A stretch of 64,000 nt of DNA, from NCBI GenBank assembly GCA_036307185.1, contig JAXJYC010000061.1:55916-119915 (forward strand), in the 5' to 3' direction. The DNA comes from SVEL01 sp017381055 (lineage in GTDB: Bacteria; Bacillota; Clostridia; Lachnospirales; Lachnospiraceae). The position numbers and the translations under genes are program-made. The notes under the pieces were generated by a model. That model was given only the letters and a program-made list of their open reading frames with translations. It ran no database searches and was not told the origin of the DNA. Of this stretch, positions 63,963 through 64,000 are shown one piece after another; position 1 is the stretch's first letter, and the number at the start of each line of letters is the position of its first letter.

Positions 63963-64000
63963 ATGGTTAAAATAACAGACATCCGAAAATCTTTTGGAAA
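63963..64000 (+). CDS. Start of an ABC transporter ATPase (cut by right edge)
   Basis: The last 38 bases read MVKITDIRKSFGK, the usual opening of an ABC ATPase before its Walker A. No ribosome site precedes the ATG and the promoter -10 is seven bases upstream, so the mRNA would be leaderless if this is the true start. Only 12-13 residues are visible. Confidence 0.5.
   Translation, partial: MVKITDIRKSFG

Overview
The window is low-GC DNA from a Gram-positive anaerobe. The gene content points to Clostridia, most likely Lachnospiraceae: a type III glutamine synthetase, an NfnAB-type bifurcating transhydrogenase pair, cotJABC, an agr-type peptide quorum-sensing locus, a class B sortase, CvfB, and near-consensus sigma-A promoters with strong Shine-Dalgarno sites. 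No species can be named from sequence alone.

Layout. (1) 1-2.98 kb is the end of an integrated element: a tyrosine integrase cut by the left edge, a DUF6017-type HTH/replication protein, an excisionase-like protein and a divergent XRE repressor. Three 18-bp palindromes lie between the divergent genes, and one fills the spacer of a consensus promoter. (2) 3.0-6.6 kb holds defence-type cargo: a DUF4435/TOPRIM protein with an ABC-type ATPase (PARIS-like AriB/AriA) and a zinc-ribbon, nuclease-like protein. A decayed stretch follows at 6.6-7.0 kb. (3) 7.0-14.1 kb is an agr island. agrB, agrD (with a Ser-type lactone core), a secreted Tyr-rich protein, a three-gene ABC system and an anchored protein run on the minus strand; a LytTR response regulator and an AgrC-like kinase run divergently. 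A 21-bp-period direct repeat sits between them. (4) 14.2-31.6 kb is core genome: guaA with a gutted glutaminase domain, a LiaF-like/LytTR pair, an ArsB/NhaD-type transporter with a cytidylate-kinase-like protein, a CapA-like lipoprotein, uvrBA with a LexA box, a methyltransferase, ftsEX with an M23 hydrolase activator and S41 protease, and a CdaR-type regulator. (5) 31.8-33.4 kb holds a HEAT-like/cysteine-peptidase-like protein of unknown function and an unusual array of nested hairpin modules in the 3' region of a sugar-ABC ATPase gene. (6) 33.4-45.7 kb is housekeeping: CPBP protease, RidA, CvfB, acyl-ACP thioesterase, ABC-F protein, tRNA-Gln, coaX, coaBC and nfnAB. (7) 46.0-52.2 kb carries three tandem paralogues with an unusual architecture: a cytoplasmic sigma region-4-like helix-turn-helix, one membrane segment and a large extracytoplasmic domain ending in an Ig-like fold. 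(8) 52.3-61.8 kb has a HAD-GNAT fusion, cyclophilin, TPM and zinc-ribbon membrane proteins, glnN, sortase, fba and cotJABC. (9) 61.9-64 kb has a surface protein that lacks its 5' end, next to the start of an ABC ATPase gene.

The best candidates for undescribed biology are the triplet of membrane-anchored sigma4-like regulators, the hairpin-module array, the agr locus with its Tyr-rich secreted product, and the three-gene defence block. All family assignments come from reading motifs by eye; no database search was run.
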